Source: Chrysomallon squamiferum (Eukaryota > Mollusca > Gastropoda > Neomphalida > Peltospiridae). Taken from it: a stretch of 64,000 nt of DNA. The stretch is taken from assembly GCA_012295275.1 (NCBI GenBank), contig CM022670.1, forward strand, positions 25,486,755-25,550,754, read 5' to 3'. The notes beneath the pieces were generated by a model. The model was given only the letters and a program-made list of their open reading frames with translations, did not search any database and was not told the origin of the DNA. The translations under genes were made by a program, and so were the position numbers. Positions 35,096 to 46,731 of the stretch are shown in pieces. How positions within the stretch are numbered: the first letter of the stretch is position 1; every line of letters starts with the position of its first letter.

Positions 35096-38000
35096 ACAGT
35101 CTCTTGTATTACAATGCTCTAACTGTTTTTTTATTACCATCATTTTCAAACACATATAGATTATAAATGTTGTTATTTTATGACTACAATCAAATGTGAA
35201 TATTAGAACAACAACAAAAATAACAAGAATAATAAATGAATAAATAAATAAATATTTTTTGTCTTTAACGAAAATAACACCGACATATATAGGTTTATTG
35301 GAAAGAAACTCCACTCTACTTTGTGTTGTATTAGACACTGGTTATAGTCAACCAAAATATATGATAAACGATGACTCGTTCTTAAAAGCAGGACAAAGAA
35401 TTAGTTTAATTCTATTATGGCACTGGCAGGCTTTCCACTCCTACACAAATAAGTTTTATAAACAAATGGAAGTTATTGTTTCTTGTTCACGTGCTAGAAA
35501 GGGGTTAAGGATCTGGCTGTGATCTGTTTGTGATTAGTTAGAAAACAAAATTAATGACATAGCGTTTGTGAACTTGTACAATTATAAAACTGTAACATGC
35601 TTTTTATTTTTTACTTTTCATTTATTTTTTCCTATAGACAAAATAAAGCGTCTACATTATAAAAAAGTATCTTTTACTATAAAGAAATGTTAACCTTGTA
35701 TATAATAAAGTTCTGTATCTATGTTAACATAAAAAGTATATATTAACTGTATTTGATATTATATAACAGCATTTGTTATTTAGTCACAGTTTTGTACTTA
35801 AATTATATGCTGAAAAAATCATTAGTGCACAAAATTCCATTTTTAAAGTATGATTAAACAGCAGAAATAAATTGTTCAATCATGTATTACTGTCTTAGAG
35901 CAAATGGAGTAAGCAGACTTTTTCAAAGGATTTTGGCTTTTCATCCAGCTTAATTTGCATCGCAATGTTACAATGAACAATATATCATATAAAGCTGAAG
36001 GTAATATTTTCTCTTGAAAATTATTTCTTTCAATTTTTACAACCTAGGATAGGACTGTTGATTTTTTTTTTACCCTTAAAGTTTAGGGAATATTTGTGGA
36101 GTGTTTATATATTTTATATATTTTTATTTTTTGTAATGTCACTAAACTAGATTTTTTTTTTAATTATACCATAAAATTTTATTTTAAAAAGTCACTGGGG
36201 ATCATCTTTTTATATAATTAATTTTTCTCTTGTTTTTATTTTGTTTTATTATTATTATTTTTTTTTATTATTATTTATTATTTATTTATATATTTAGTTG
36301 TTTTTATTGATTGTTTAAAAGAGTATCTTAAATCTTGTAATGTACACTGGCCACGACATCATCATGCAGATGGTTCCTCAGAGTCATGAGTATTTCAAAT
36401 ACTGAAGTAAATTTAAATAAAACTATTTATACAGGATATTTATATACGTATGTGAGTGCATGTGCGTGTTCCTCTGCTTGTCTGAGTGTGTTTTATAATG
36501 TTTAAACGTATTATTATGGCTTTATAAAACTTTAAGGTTAAAAATTAAAAACATTTGTTTTTACATGATGGCAGGTGGCCAAGTTTCTCGTATGTTATTT
36601 ATAGATTTTGTTTACTTTGATCTGGATTATGACCGGAAAAATGATTGTATTCAAGCTGGCAAACCGCAAGAAGGGTTCTTGTTCCTAAAACACGTCACTA
36701 TCATTTCTCACTAACATATAAATGCTTATATGTAGTGTATGTAATGTATATATTTCTATAAATTAAAGGTAAACGTAAATTCTTCGCATAGTGGAATTAT
36801 TTTATAATAAAGTATTGGTTTCAAATCGGTTTCAAATTTCTCCGCATATTAAAAAAATAGCCTAGCAGTGAATCATCCGTCTACTTAGATTTTAAAAACT
36901 GTTTTATTGGTAAAGAAAAAAGAGTGTTAACGTAACAAACTGTATGCATTATATATTATAATCATGGCGTTCTCTTTGGTGTCGTGTTGTTGATGCACAA
37001 CCACAGGACACAAAAGTGAACGCCTACTTACGTATATAAATCTAGAAGAAAAAGAAAAAGTTCATTGAATTGTAGCGAGCTTGCAAGGAAGTTTCTAACC
37101 AGGCGATGTAACAATCACCGATTTTTTAATTTTTTTTAATCATTTGCTTACGCAAGATATTGCACGTAATTTCAAACAAATGCAACATTCTATAAAACAA
37201 ATCGAATTATTTCAAGTTTTGCGACGTCTTTTATTATGAGAAGTGATTACTAATCGCATGAAAACTAAAATTATCTTTCTTACTTTGTAATCAAATTTCT
37301 TTCACGAGCAAGTAAATTTCCTTACGTTTTTGTTAATTTTCGTCTTTCGCTCTCTCTAGTTTCTTTCAAACTAAAGATTAAGGAAAAACTGTTGTATAAA
37401 ACTAGGCTTTTAAGATTTTGTTGTTTTCAGTATGATACAATCTCAGGCAACAAGTCGATGTATATATGTCAAGAATGCCCGTAAAGATTAACTTGTATAT
37501 TATGTACATTCTGTGATGTCGATTATTTTACTTATAAAATAAATAAATAAATAAACAAAGTAATTAAGTATAAAAATAATAATTATAATAAACGGTATCT
37601 GTAACAATGAATAATAATTATAATAAAAGGGTATCTGTAACAGTGACACTATTCATAATAAAATATCATTAGTTATATAATTATGAAAAGAAAAAAGGTT
37701 TATAAAATAAATCATTTTAGAACTCTATATTATCGTATTGTTTAAAATGAATATCTTAAAACTTGTAATGTACACTGGCCAGAACATCATCGTGCAGATG
37801 GTTCCTCAGAGTCATCACTATTTCAAATACTGAAGAAAATTTAAATAAAACTGTTTATTTACACAATATATTTATATATGTATGTGAGTGCATGTGCGTG
37901 TGCATGTGTGTTTCTGAGTGTGTGTGATAATATTTAAACGTATTATTATGGCTTTATAAAACTTTAAGGTAGAGAATTAAAAACATTTATTGTTAAATGA

Positions 38001-38690
38001 TGGCAGGTGGCCAAGTATCTCGTATGTTATTTAAAGATTTTGCTTACATTGATCTGGAGTATGACCGGAATAATGATTGTATTCAACCTGGCAAACCGCA
38101 AGAATGATTCTTGTTCTTAAAACACGTCACTGTCATTTCTCACTAATACATAAATGCTCATTTGTAGGCCAAGCTACATCTTCATAACGCAGTGGACTGT
38201 ATTCTCACTCGTAGAGTTAATTGTATAATAATTAATGTTACTTGTTTGATGGTTAATATGTCCTGACAGCTGACACAAAAGTGGAATATTCTGAATATTA
38301 CAACGGTCAGTACATCACAACAAAAATTCACACGAAAGCAAAATAGTAGAGTAACGCCTTCAACACACGACACATACACAGGCTGAGGATCCCATGTCCA
38401 AAATCCAAACATCAGAAAAGCTCCGAAATCCGGGATAAGATAATGTATATTTTCTATGGATACGTGCACTTTTTCCCCCTATTTTGTATGTATAGAGTGT
38501 ATATGTATGCAAGTACCTACGTAAACACGTATGTATGTATGTATGTATTTGCGAGGCTTTTCTGTATTTATACACACGTGTGTATTTAAGCACTAACATG
38601 ATAAGATCTTAGTCAAACTCCTTCTTTATTTTTTGCACAATAAATTTAATTACAGATTAATATTTTGTATGAAATAACTACTGATAAACT
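35096..38690. repeat. Upstream flank block shared with 50.5-54.1 and 57.1-60.07 kb
   Basis: No gene seen. 35230-38690 matches 50600-54115 closely, and 35790-38690 matches 57140-60080. An 87-codon ORF at 35259 is repeated at 50648 but shows no family feature. Within the block, about 36340-36720 and 37765-38160 are two diverged copies of one ~400-base segment ('cagatggttcctcagagtca'), and this internal duplication is present in all three blocks. 11.57-13.1 kb carries a single version. Confidence 0.65.
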
Positions 38691-38701
38691 AAAATAGACG
38701 C

Positions 38702-38850
38702 ATGAACAAAGTGTTCGACCTTCAGGTTGAAGAAGGGTGCGAAAATCACACTGATATTTTATACAATGTGGATATTAATTCAGTACTTATTTGTCCTTTC
38801 ATTACGCTGAACGATGACGAGGTCATTCTGCCTTCGTTAGACCTAAACGC
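38702..38850 (+). pseudogene. Exon-like ORF fragment, copy 2
   Basis: Matches the distal half of the 1552 ORF: ENHTDILYNVDINS, then LICPFITLNDDEVILPSLDLN. The upstream half is gone, replaced at about 38697 by the sequence that ends unit 1 (15570-15585). A (TTA)n tract follows at 38889-38940. Confidence 0.45.
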
Positions 38851-38887
38851 TTCCACTCTCACACTCTGTGTGCGTATATATGTATCA

Positions 38888-38888
<1 letters not shown>

Positions 38889-38939
<51 letters not shown>

Positions 38940-38940
38940 T
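38889..38940. repeat. (TTA)n microsatellite
   Basis: About 17 TTA units directly after the exon-like fragment. Counterparts are at 54312-54366 and 60277-60323. Absent after the 1552 ORF. Confidence 0.9.
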
Positions 38941-39414
38941 ACTACAGGAAAATCAGTTATTCTAAAGATTACATCTTGAATGGAATGACTTTCACGCGCG
39001 GGGCTGTGCTGCATTTATTTATTTACTTATTTTTTAAAATTATTTATTTCTTTATTTATTTTAAAAATACATTTTTAAAATAACTAGGATATTGAGGACG
39101 TCCATGGGAGTGTAAAATGACACGTGTATTTCCACACACGATGAATCTGATTAATCTATGAAATATGTGAATAAACGGGAAGTTTAGAAACACACATTTG
39201 TCACTCAAGTAACCTATCCACTGTAAAATTTTATTGTAATTTTATTTAAAGATCTTTTCACCTGTTCGGAAATCTCATTTTATAAATGCATCATATACAT
39301 AAAGCACATCTCAGAAACCACATCCCATGTACAAAAAAATCGACTGCGCCTTTTTTGAATAATAAATTATTATTCTTGGGGAAAAAATAAATAATATTTA
39401 AAAAATAACACTAA

Positions 39415-39554
<140 letters not shown>

Positions 39555-39645
39555 CAACTTCCTAAATCACAGCAACACAACAATAATAATTATAGGATAA
39601 TAAAATATTTATCTGATTAGAAATCTAAAATAAAATTAAGGTAAA

Positions 39646-39892
39646 TTTTCGAAAGAAAGGTCCTAGTCCCATTGTAAGAGGAGTGAACAAATGGCACGTG
39701 GAGGAAAACAAATTTCGGGATTATGCGCATTATCCTACCAACTACTGTAATGGCTACCTTGTATTGATAGCACGTGACATCATACGGCCATTGCATCGAA
39801 CATCATAATTTACTCCCTTCTTCTGGGTTGACGATGTTTACCTGTACGGGTTACTTCCAGATAAAATGCTTATGTTCACTATGAAGATATCT
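39646..39892 (+). pseudogene. Plus-strand GT31 fragment, copy 3
   Basis: Corresponds to 4194-4445 of copy 1: FRKKGPSPIVRGV, WHVEENKFRDYAHYPTNYCNGYLVLIARD, IIRPLHRTS, then a stop (TAA) and PFFWVDDVYLYGLLPDK. Both ends are deletion junctions. On the right, 'gatatctg' is fused to 'tttgttttttgttaattc' of the 3' flank. Confidence 0.8.
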
Positions 39893-40906
39893 GTTTGTTT
39901 TTTGTTAATTCTAAATACTCTTTGATACTGAAGATGAGAGGAACTATGATAATTATACTGTAACTCTTACTATACGGCGGCAATAAATATATATAGAGAC
40001 TTCATTTGTTTTGCTCTTCAACAATGAGATAAAAAATATTGATAATAAATTGTTGGGCTATTCAAGGTTTATAGAATCTGAGAAAACATATGTAATAGTG
40101 ACAATAAAGAAATCATGTTTTGATTATGTTTTATATTATGGTTGAAGTATTTTTGTAAACAGTTATTGCGATTAAAATTATGTTACAGAGATAACAGACG
40201 TTTTCTTTTATAGGCCTCTTAATGTGTCGATAAAAGTCACTCTAACTTGCACAGCTGCCATAATGTTAAATGTGAAATAGTTTTCCATTTTGATATAAAA
40301 CTTTACATAGATTAAACCGGGAAAAGAACCAATGCACCAGCGCCTGCTCAGTATAAGTGAAAGATACATTTACTACCCAAACAGTAAATTGGTAGATCAT
40401 GATACGAGTAAATAAACAAAAAGCAAAAAACGCACAGATACTTACTCATGAATTGGAAGCAAATTACAAATTCTACCCAGGACAGTAATCACGTAACTTT
40501 CTATACCGTTGAAACAAACATGGTTCATACCACAGAGCAGAACATGCAAACCAATTAGATCTGTGTACTACAGGGCTCTCATCTGGTTGTTAACAAACAA
40601 ATTAATTATGTCTACGTCCCGGGACTTTTATAATTCTACGTCCCGGTAAAAAAATTAAAATAGATTTGTCAACACCGCAAAATACCTGTTGTGGCTGTTT
40701 TCAAAGGATTCAGAGTAAGTGTGAACAGATTAATATTTTGCATTTCATTCATATTTCGTTTAAGAAAACACAACCGCCAGCAACAAAAGCATTAATAATA
40801 AAAATATTTAAAAAGAGAAAGGTAATCCCACGCCCTTGTAAATCTGCAGGATGTTATCAGAAACATAATATTTTTGACAAACAGATACAATAAATACATT
40901 CACAGT

Positions 40907-40910
<4 letters not shown>
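39893..40910. other. 3' flank without a gene
   Basis: Equivalent to 4990-6640 with internal deletions, and nearly identical to 61251-62201. Contains 'tctacgtcccgggac' near 40612 and its partial repeat near 40634. The 75-codon ORF at 40666 is conserved only with the block. Confidence 0.5.

Positions 40911-40988
<78 letters not shown>
40911..40988. repeat. (GA)n microsatellite
   Basis: About 39 GA units in the 'cacagtgaca' context, just beyond the deleted GT31 gene's 3' end. Confidence 0.95.
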
Positions 40989-40990
<2 letters not shown>

Positions 40991-41160
40991 CATATAAATA
41001 CTTATTTTAACCACACATTTATATTAACAATTATTAAATGTCATATTTTCTCTGAAATATAATAATAACAAAATGATTTAATTTTAATTTTTTAATTTAA
41101 TTGTTTTTAATAATTAGAGTATTATTATCAAAAATATTATGTACAGTCTGTTATGTACTC

Positions 41161-41190
41161 CTATTTCTTTCCCACTGTGGAAGTAACATT
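41161..41190 (-). pseudogene. Deletion scar: last bases of a GT31 gene
   Basis: 'cccactgtggaagtaacat' is the exact 3' end of the minus-strand GT31 coding region (codons for NVTSTVG). It is then joined to 'tttcattataaacatatg', which belongs to the upstream flank (compare 22095 and 29040). The rest of the gene, its 5' UTR and ~0.7 kb of flank are gone. The same junction exists at 56999 and 62471. Confidence 0.85.
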
Positions 41191-42589
41191 TTTCATTATA
41201 AACATATGTTTACCTTGTATATAACAACGTTCTGTATCTTTGTTAACATAAAACGTATATATTAATTGTTTATGATATTATATTTGTTATTTAGTCACAG
41301 ATATGTACTGAAATTATGTGTTGAAAAAATCATTAGTGCACAAAATTCCATTTTTAAAGTTCGATTAAACAGCAGAAATAAACCGTTCAAATATGTGTTA
41401 TTTTCATAGAGCAAATGAAGTTTCGCAATGTGTATATAAAATACACAGCTCAGTACAAGCACATTATGATGCAATTTGATATTTCTTTTGTGTTGCTCGA
41501 AAATATATATATTTGTTAAATCAACCAAGAAAAGAAATTCAATATATTAACCTTAATTAGTGATTATTCATCAATGAGAGAGCTTGAGTTAAAAGAAGAT
41601 AAGTTAATGTACATGTTTTTACATTGCATGTAGTAAATTCGCGAAGCTAGAAAAATGATATCTACTCAGAATCTATTCCTTTTCTGTTCTCATATCACAC
41701 AAAAATTAGTATCTCCATCGTAGGTATTTTATAATAGGAAGAGCTGTTCTACTCGGCATCACTACCCTACCTGTTCAACAGTCGAAGCCATATCCACACT
41801 TACTTACCATCTGCAAAGGGACGAATTACATACTAACTACCAGAGTTATAATGAAATACTGTCTGAAGCCGTAGTAAAGAAAGTATTTGAAACCCTCTCG
41901 TCCTTATCAGTTTATATGCTCTGAACGGTTGCCTTGTAGAAACTTGTATTGTTATTTTGGACAGTGCACAGACATATTACGTATTTTCTAGTTCAGAATA
42001 ATGCATTAAATTTGAAGATAACAGTGGCAAGAAATAAATATTATAATTATTATGCCGTAATGTTGTTGGTTTTGAAATATCATATAACCCTCTCGTCCTT
42101 ATCACTTTAAATGTTGGGAACAATTGCCTTGTAAGATCTTGATTTCTTATTTTGAACAGTCGCAGACATATTACCTATCTTCCATTTCAGAATAATACAT
42201 TAAATTTAAAGATAACAGTGGCAAGAAAAAGATATAATAATCATTATGCCGGTATGTTGTTTGTTTTGTAATACCATATATATCTTAATAATATTTTAAA
42301 ATACATAAATATTCAGAAGTGGTAGTATTATACATTTAAACTCTTTCAAAGTACTCTGAATTGATACCAGTAGTGATTAATCAATTTGAAAATACCAGCT
42401 GTCCAATTTATTTGTATGTAAAGTATCTTGAGTATCTATTATTTGAGGCACGAATAGAGAAAACAGTGTATAAAAGGTAATCAGCCAACGAGAGTTAGGT
42501 GATCTAGTTTTGTTAATTTCATATGATACATTATATTTTAGCCCTTCATGATGTCATGAAGGTTTAAGCTCACTATGCCCGCCGTGTGT
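41191..42589. other. Upstream flank left after the GT31 deletion
   Basis: Resembles 22100-23560 and 29050-30470 with added local repeats: the 'ccctctcgtccttatca' sentence occurs at 41900 and again at 42085, indicating a ~185-base tandem duplication. Almost identical to 62501-63885. No gene. Confidence 0.55.
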
Positions 42590-43000
42590 GGCGATTAGAA
42601 AAGAATTTAGTGATACGGCTGAAGGTTTTAATCGCTATAGTCAGTTTCATTAAAGTGAACAATTACTCAGAATCCAAGCCGATCTAGAAGATCCACTAGT
42701 TTTAAGGTTTGCGGAGTATGTCACCGAACAGTGGATTAAATCTCCCGGTAGAAAAGTCTGGAACCATTTCAAAGCAAATGGTGCCAGTACTACGAATCAC
42801 ACTGAGTCATCCCACCATTTTTAAATTCATAGATGTAATTAAGAGAGAACAGGCCTTTGTTTAAGCTACAATTCTACAGTTAAAATATGGTAGGAATGTT
42901 GGCAACTTGACTTTGAAATACGCCAACAGCAAATTCTCCTCTAGACAGGACAGAAAACTGTAATAGAATATGCTGATTCCGTCTCCCGTATTTTTGCACT
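42590..43000. repeat. Inverted copy of the 8.87-9.29 kb flank segment
   Basis: The reverse complement of this stretch matches 8870-9290. Examples are 'cctctagacaggacag' against 'ctgtcctgtctagagg' in 8910-8930, and 'cggctgaaggttttaatcgc' against the gcgctgaagcgttcagccat region near 9190. Sequence on both sides (23.7 kb-like on the left, 24.83 kb-like on the right) is in direct orientation. It is therefore a small inversion of about 0.4 kb. Its left part is present again at 63885-64000. Confidence 0.65.
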
Positions 43001-44168
43001 GGGAGATAAACTATATTGCAATCCTGTATCGTTTCATTGTTTACTGAACTTGTCTGCTTCAGTAATATACAACAATAGGAGCGGACACAGTGAAGTGATC
43101 CCATGATGAAGACCCTGCTGATTTCTCATGCAATCTGACTTGCTACATGTTTTATTTGTGCTTTAGAGCTTTATATATCACGGAAAATTATTTAGTACTA
43201 CATATACATTATGTCAGAAGCAGTGATAAACCAACATCATCTTCAAATACTTTGAATACGTCTGTACATACATCAATACACACATATATTTATATACACG
43301 CACACACACACACAGATGCATGAATACATACATACAGACATCCATACATACATACACACATGCATACATGCGTTAACACTCATTGTAACGTTGAATATAA
43401 CCAAAGGCCTAAGGCCTATCTTCATTTTGCATTATATTGAAAATAAATTAACTAATTTCAGTTCAGTGTGAAACATCAATTATAGACTGTTGTATCCCAT
43501 TCAACAATTTTAAATGACTGTGAAAATTTCATTAACCGTCTGTTGATATTTTCAAAGGAGATCGATAAGAAGAAATAGATAATATCTACCGTATTTTTTC
43601 TTTTCTTTTTGAAGAACAACGTGTCTTATATCCTTTATTAACTTTGAGCATTTCGGCCTAAAAATATACCTTTCACAAATAATAGGAAAATAAATTAAAA
43701 AAGATAAAATATATTTGACAAATACGGTTTAAATAATTGTTCTGCATCCCGTCCTTAGAGACGTATCTTTTATTTACAGATATAGGAATCTATCAACAGT
43801 AAATTATAAGACTAATAAAGCATACATAATGTTACTACTGTAGAGCTCTAGCGAACATTACATAAACAATTATTATTTAATACATTTATATTATAATAAA
43901 ATTCCATGATCTGTATCGGTATCAGTATTGAACGTTTTATCTCGATACTGCAATGAAATGTCTGTACAAGAGTTATCATTATGTGCCGAGTCCCGACTCT
44001 CACAGTAACTCAAACAAAATTGTATTTTAAACCCTATTCCATCGCAAAAAGAAAATACTGAGATCTCACTGTATAGTTAATAACTGGAAAACAAATATTC
44101 ACTGATCTAGCGTATAATTAGCGTAACATTCAAAATATATATGCTACAGTCAATATATCAAATTAGTC
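43001..44168. other. Flank related to 24.83-25.53 kb
   Basis: No gene. 43030-43260 matches 24840-25060, 43500-43800 matches 24350-24620, and 43900-44168 matches 24720-24750 and 25290-25530. CA/ACAT-type tracts near 43270-43375. Confidence 0.5.
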
Positions 44169-44429
44169 ATTTGGCCTAATGCCTGAAGTGTTTAGGCATT
44201 CAGCCTCACGCCCAAGACCGTCAGATTTTCCAGGAATTTGGCCAAACGACTGAAATAGACCTTTAGTCATTACCACAATGACCGAATGAAAAAGAATGAC
44301 TTACAATTGCATGAAAACATTTATTTCGAAACACATCAAGTAGTGTTTTATTTATTACAGCAGTTCAAACTTGAGTGATATCTTGAACTACACAAACGAT
44401 TGTTCTTGAAACATTTACATGGTTTTTTG

Positions 44430-44770
44430 AGACCTCTTTGTCCTCCCACAGTTGCATTCACAAACCCTTGGCCTCTTGCGGACGACGCCTATGACACTGT
44501 GCATTCTCTGTTCACATCATCCAACAATAGTAGTCTCTGGGGACACATATCAAACTGGTTACTGGAATTTGCCTTTCAGAATTCTGGACTGGCATGCTAT
44601 GGTATATAGTATCCATTGTCATCAACATCTACAATCACTCCCAGCAGGTTCCTGAGATCACCACGCTCTCTGTTCACTGCTGGATCAAGCACTGCCATAT
44701 TGTCTCATTCTTCTCCGGTCATCACAACACCACTGCGTTTAATAATCCGCTCGGCTTGCTGAATGTTTGC
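44430..44770 (-). pseudogene. C-terminal remnant of a KRBA2-like transposon protein
   Basis: The minus strand reads IQQAERIIKRSGVVMTGEE, a stop, NMAVLDPAVNRERGDLRNLLGVIVD, GYYTIACQSRILKGKF, a stop or frame change, then NQFDICPQRLLLLDDV and a GGQGFVNA-like end with frame changes. The VxRGxGDxRNxLGVI, ILKxxYxRNQFDxCxQKLL and GGQGxVKC pattern is what I remember from the C-terminal part of proteins annotated as KRAB-A domain-containing protein 2-like. Those are integrase-bearing transposon proteins common in invertebrate genomes. Several stops and frameshifts; no function expected. The assignment rests on remembered motifs and should be checked by search. Confidence 0.55.
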
Positions 44771-44778
44771 AAAAGACT

Positions 44779-45084
44779 TCATGAGGTAGTGAAGATGATG
44801 TCAGTTAACAAATAGCTGCATCCTAAAGAGAGCTGAATACGGTGATTGCTTGATGCCATCACTACAGCTTGAGTTCTTCCTGAATTGAATAAACTGACGA
44901 AGGTGTCTTCAAAATGGTCTGAATGAAGTTCCTCAGGTAGTTCGCCTTGCAGAAGCTCAAATGATTTAGTAACATCAGAAAGTGGCACAAATGCTAAATC
45001 TGATAGCATCCGCAATTGAGACAGAAACGGCAGCATCTGTTGCGTAGTACTGGCACACGACGATACACACAGTGATAGATGCAA
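44779..45084 (-). pseudogene. MULE transposase C-terminal remnant
   Basis: The frame contains LPFLSQLRMLSDLAFVPLSDV, TKSFELLQGELPEEL and HFEDTFVSLF. The pattern RMLxxLAFVPxxDVxxxFExL followed by YFEDTxI is characteristic of the end of the MULE transposase domain in animal FLYWCH/MULE proteins. The catalytic DDE part is not recognisable, and downstream sequence is lost or replaced by the KRBA2-like piece. A decayed transposon fragment. Confidence 0.6.
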
Positions 45085-45417
45085 CCCTATAGTTCACTAT
45101 CTGTAAATGTGGCTATGTCGATAAACAAACAAAACCAAGAATAATTTATTGTTTTCACTGTTCCCAAATTTAAGAAATGTTTGGCCCCTTCAAAAACCTT
45201 ATTAATGACCCAAATATTGAACCTTTTTATATTGTCTGCTGCCTTATTATTTACAGTTCACGCTGACGTCATATGTTGGTAAGGCAAAGAGTATTGCTAT
45301 TTACACAACACATTCGCATCATGAAGATTTAAGACATATAAAATGTGTCAAAATGTTAGGGTAAAAGTTTTAAAAAATCAATAAATATTTACCTGCATAC
45401 ATATCTTGTAGGCCGTT

Positions 45418-45630
45418 AGCAAGGATTTGTTGTGGCTCCTTCCATTGTCTCTACATCCTTGCGTTTTATAGAAAACCTAACGTGTAACACTTCAGTTCTA
45501 CCCACAACTGGTGCATGAATATGTTCACTGGCATTAGCAATGATTTCTCCATTTAAAACTTTAACTTTAGCTTTCATTGTTCACTGTTATGATTGCCTTT
45601 TTGCATAATTCACACTCATAAGACACTACA
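45418..45630 (-). pseudogene. FLYWCH zinc-finger remnant of a MULE element
   Basis: The minus strand reads YECELCKK, then after a frame change KAKVKVLNGEIIANASEHIHAP, followed by VGRTEVLHVRFSIKRKDVETMEGATTNPC. Cys-x2-Cys, the NGEII segment and the HxHAP ligands match the FLYWCH finger that precedes MULE transposase domains, including the following linker (VEV...IK..A..T). The order on the minus strand (FLYWCH, then MULE) is as expected, but most of the middle of the protein is missing. Confidence 0.6.
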
Positions 45631-46018
45631 CCCTTTACTTAACATAGACATATCCATCATGAATCAACATGTTTTTACCTCGAGTAGAAGTAACCGTATC
45701 CATGATGGATGATAACATTTGCAAGTGCACCAGTGCAATTAAATTCTGGATTTTGATCTTTCTTTTGATGTTCTTTTTTGCTGGATATGATTTGTTTGAG
45801 GATGAGGCCAGTTCTAAATCTGTTAGCAAAATTTTGACTAATTTTTTAATTTATTTTTTTTACTTTAGATAACAATTACTGAAGTTGAGCAGTTAACAGT
45901 ATTGGTTTAGGTTTTTTATTCACTTAACTGGAGATTAAAGAGAACCATACTCAGGCCATAAGATATTTGACATTTTAAAACAGGTAGGAAAGGGGTATTG
46001 TCATGCAAGAAAAACAAC

Positions 46019-46072
46019 AGGGACGAAATGACCGGGGGAAATATCCGGGGAGGGGGCGGGAAATGCCGTGAC
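46019..46072. mobile_element. GC-rich GGGACGAAATG motif cluster
   Basis: 'gggacgaaatgaccggggg' followed by similar 'ggaaatatccggggag' and 'gggaaatgccgtgac' units stands out in AT-rich surroundings. Repeats of a GAAATGxCCGGGG-like unit resemble subterminal repeats of DNA transposons. It lies inside the 44.17-46.73 kb insertion and may be a nested element end. Confidence 0.35.
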
Positions 46073-46731
46073 ATTGTATTTTACATTATGGAAAAATAAT
46101 TGGGTGACTTTTGTTAGGAAAGCTTTATATGAAACGGGATTGTGATACATATGGATAGAGAATAATACGTGCATAATTAAGTAAATAATATATGAACAAG
46201 CAAAGGAGAATCTTCCAGTTCAGCTAAATACATCTGAGAAATGTGATAATTTATATAAATACATTACAGATGGTGTAACAATTCAGTTTTATTTAGTTAA
46301 ATCTATAACAATGATTTATAAAATTGAGACTGGGATATGTAGGGAAAATGAGAGAGGAGAAATAATATATATATTAGATAACACTGGTGAGACTGAAGAT
46401 GAGACTGAAAATAAAAAATCACTGAGCAATGCAGAAATGGATATAATTTATGAGCTATATTATTTAGATATAATTTATGTGCTATATTATTTATATTCTC
46501 CAAAGTTTTTCTTTTTTATCACTATTTGTACGTCTTTCATTTTTTTTTTTTTCAATTCTATATCAGTAAGCTGTAAAGCTTACAACAATAAGAATTGAAC
46601 TGAACCACTAATTCTTACAATGAACAGATGTAAGCAAAGCATTAAAGCCATTTGACTGAATTGCTATCAGGCAGAATGTCAAACAACACCAACCAAAATC
46701 CAGACATTTGGCCTAATTCCTGGAAATGCTC

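Larger units (their letters stand above)
44169..46731. mobile_element. Composite MULE-type DNA transposon remnant
   Basis: A ~2.56 kb insertion into flank sequence that is otherwise continuous with units 2 and 3. Imperfect inverted ends: 44222-44257 reads 'ttttccaggaatttggcc', and the reverse complement of 46697-46731 reads 'atttccaggaattaggcc', with similarity continuing inward ('aaacgactgaaat' against 'aaatgtctggatt'). The left end also has a hairpin at 44171-44211. Inside lie minus-strand remnants of FLYWCH and MULE transposase domains and a KRBA2-like C-terminus. Target-site duplications could not be assigned by eye. Confidence 0.55.

Noticed and set aside
35259-35522. 87-codon ORF repeated at 50648
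   Set aside because: High identity is that of the whole block; no hallmark of a coding region, no homologue recognised.
38182-38599. Reverse ORFs repeated at 53579 and 59572 (95-138 codons)
   Set aside because: Length changes between copies through stops and indels, the sequence includes a (GTAT)n-derived His/Tyr/Thr stretch and the TCCGAAAT element end, and no family is recognisable.
44400-44815. Three plus-strand ORFs of 67-73 codons
   Set aside because: They are antisense shadows of the minus-strand KRBA2-like remnant.
46311-46598. 95-codon plus ORF in the transposon insertion
   Set aside because: Weak composition, ends in Phe/Tyr low complexity, no recognisable domain.
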